Both the position numbers and the translations under genes were made by a program. A stretch of DNA of 5,319 nt from Bacillota bacterium (GTDB taxonomy: Bacteria > Bacillota > Clostridia > Peptostreptococcales > Anaerovoracaceae). Below the pieces are notes generated by a model. The model was not told where the DNA came from. It did no database searches and saw nothing but the letters and a program-made list of their open reading frames with translations. Positions 3,867 to 5,319 of this stretch are shown here, in pieces. The stretch is from contig JAFOGM010000326.1 in assembly GCA_017386805.1 (NCBI GenBank), forward strand, positions 1 to 5,319, given 5' to 3'. Position 1 is the stretch's first letter. The number at the start of each line of letters is the position of its first letter.

Positions 3867-5319
3867 AGTGCTTGAAGTGTCTCATTCCGCTGAATACCAT
3901 AGCGATACCCAGTTCGTTTGCCTTCTTGATGGAATCTTCGTCGCGGATGGAACCACCGGGCTGAATGATGGCAGCAATGCCAGCACCTGCAGCAGCAGTT
4001 ACGCAGTCGTCGAAGGGGAAGAATGCGTCAGAAGCCAGAACTGCACCGTTGATGTCGTCGGTCGCCTGCTTGATGCAGTTTTCTACAGCCCAGATACGAT
4101 TTACCTGGCCGGGACCTACAGCGATGGTCTTACCGTTCTTAACCATAACGATACCGTTGGACTTGATGTGCTTAACAACCTTCATACCGAACTTCATGTC
4201 AGCCAGTTCCTGTTCGGAGGGAGCACGGTCGGTCACAACCTTCAGAGCTTCTTCTTCGTAAATATCGGTGTCCATATCCTGGATCAGCAGACCGCCGCCA
4301 ACCTTCTTTAAGGTGATAGTTCCCTTTTCGATGGGATCTGCGATCTGAGGCAGCTTCAGGAGACGGATGTTCTTCTTCTGGGTCAGGATCGCTAACGCTT
4401 CTTCGGTGAAGTCCGGAGCGATCACGATTTCGATGAATATCTTATTGATTTCAGCAGCGGTTTCACCGTCGATGGGACGGTTTGCAGCTACGATACCGCC
4501 GAAGATGGATACAGGGTCAGCTTCATATGCCTTTCTGTAAGCTTCTGCGATGGTGTCAGCTACAGCAACGCCGCAGGGATTTGCATGCTTAACAGCAACA
4601 ACTGCCGGTTCGTCGAATTCCTTCAGACATTCCACAGCACCGTTGGTGTCGTTGATGTTGTTGAAGGACAGTTCCTTACCGTGGAGCTGTTCTGCCATAA
4701 CCAGATCGCCCTTAGCCGGCTGGATTTCAGCGTAGTAAGAAGCGGACTGGTGGGGATTTTCACCGTAACGCAGGCTCTGCTTCTTTTCGAAGGTCAGAGT
4801 CAGCTGATCCGGTAAAGGAGCTCCGATCTGCTTTCTCAGGTAGTCGGAGATCATTGCGTCGTATGCAGCGGTGTGCTGGAATACCTTCAGAGCCAGACGA
4901 TACTTGGTATCGTAGGATACGGTACCGGTTTCTTCCAGTTCCTTTACAACAGCGCCATAGTCAGCGGGATCGCAGATAACAACCACGTCCTTGTGGTTCT
5001 TTGCAGCGGAACGCAGCATGGTGGGGCCGCCGATATCGATGTTTTCGATGCATTCTTCTAAGCTAACGCCTTCCTTCATGATGGTAGCCTTGAAGGGATA
5101 CAGGTTGATTGCAACGATGTCGATGGTTTCGATGCCCAGATCTGCAATCTGCTTCATGTGTTCCGGCTTTTCTCTCATAGCCAGGATACCGCCGTGTACA
5201 GCGGGATGTAAGGTCTTAACGCGGCCATCCAGACATTCCGGGAAACCGGTCACGTCGGAAATACCGATAACGTCAACACCGTTATTTGCTAAGGTAGTAG
5301 CGGTACCGCCGGTGGAAAT
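3865..5319 (-). CDS. purH: Bifunctional AICAR transformylase/IMP cyclohydrolase, 5' end missing
   Basis: PurH carries out the last two steps of IMP synthesis: formyl transfer from 10-formyl-tetrahydrofolate to AICAR, then ring closure of FAICAR to IMP. The frame stays open to the right edge: 484 residues are visible, beginning ISTGGTATTLANNGVDVIGI, so about 28 residues of the usual 510 or so are beyond the window. The GTG at 5253 is an internal valine codon, not a start. The N-terminal cyclohydrolase (MGS-like) domain shows DGRVKTLHPAVHGGIL (31-46) and NIDIGGPTMLRSAAKNH (93-109). The transformylase domain shows LRYGENPHQSASYY (183-196), GKELSFNNINDTNGA (214-228), the catalytic Lys-His pair in VKHANPCGVA (Lys244, His245), DPVSIFGGIVAANRP (268-282), SDAFFPFDD (430-438) and the typical C-terminus GMRHFKH. 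No key motif is missing. The downstream gene purD follows after 10 bp. Operon promoter and regulatory signals must lie outside the window. Confidence 0.98.
   Translation of the reverse strand: MSTGGTATTLANNGVDVIGISDVTGFPECLDGRVKTLHPAVHGGILAMREKPEHMKQIADLGIETIDIVAINLYPFKATIMKEGVSLEECIENIDIGGPTMLRSAAKNHKDVVVICDPADYGAVVKELEETGTVSYDTKYRLALKVFQHTAAYDAMISDYLRKQIGAPLPDQLTLTFEKKQSLRYGENPHQSASYYAEIQPAKGDLVMAEQLHGKELSFNNINDTNGAVECLKEFDEPAVVAVKHANPCGVAVADTIAEAYRKAYEADPVSIFGGIVAANRPIDGETAAEINKIFIEIVIAPDFTEEALAILTQKKNIRLLKLPQIADPIEKGTITLKKVGGGLLIQDMDTDIYEEEALKVVTDRAPSEQELADMKFGMKVVKHIKSNGIVMVKNGKTIAVGPGQVNRIWAVENCIKQATDDINGAVLASDAFFPFDDCVTAAAGAGIAAIIQPGGSIRDEDSIKKANELGIAMVFSGMRHFKH

Noticed and set aside
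5231..5253. GTG at 5253 as the purH start
   Set aside because: The reading frame continues without a stop to the edge of the window, and the 22 upstream residues (ISTGGTATTL and onward) are conserved PurH sequence, so the gene is simply cut by the window.

Overview
The window looks like chromosomal DNA of a Gram-positive anaerobe, most likely a member of the Clostridia (Bacillota). The reasons are strong AGGAGG-type ribosome binding sites, a purH-purD gene order typical of Firmicute purine operons, an archaeal/fungal-type aspartate-semialdehyde dehydrogenase (a subfamily also found in clostridia), and T-tailed hairpin terminators. No gene allows a call at genus level. Every gene I can support lies on the minus strand, so the layout reads from right to left.

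Right part (2528-5319): the end of a purine biosynthesis operon. purH is open at the right edge and lacks roughly its first 28 residues. purD follows after a 10-bp gap, with its ribosome binding site overlapping the purH stop codon. A GC-rich mini-hairpin and a probable terminator follow purD. PurD performs an early step of de novo IMP synthesis and PurH the last two.

Middle (1205-2495): asd, a single-gene unit with its own sigma-A-type promoter (2364-2392) and a clear intrinsic terminator (1205-1233). It supplies aspartate semialdehyde for lysine/diaminopimelate, threonine and methionine synthesis. A further inverted repeat (2453-2495) sits between purD and the asd promoter.

Gap 680-1248 (569 bp): no convincing protein gene. 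It holds the toxin-antitoxin promoter/operator, a C-rich/G-rich strand-biased stretch with a canonical G-quadruplex pattern on the minus strand (814-843), and a chain of at least four hairpins (910-1197) that looks like a structured intergenic repeat. This is the least explained part of the window.

Left part (1-706): a compact AT-rich type II toxin-antitoxin operon. It comprises a promoter whose -10 box lies in a 24-bp palindrome (likely autoregulatory operator), a Phd/YefM-type antitoxin, a RelE/ParE-type toxin beginning 1 nt after the antitoxin stop, and a strong terminator. Its low GC and position beside a repeat-like region suggest an acquired module. For both toxin and antitoxin, and for asd, ribosome-binding-site placement points to starts downstream of the longest possible reading frame.

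I see no clear sign of a new multi-gene system. The hairpin array at 910-1197 is the best candidate for something undescribed.
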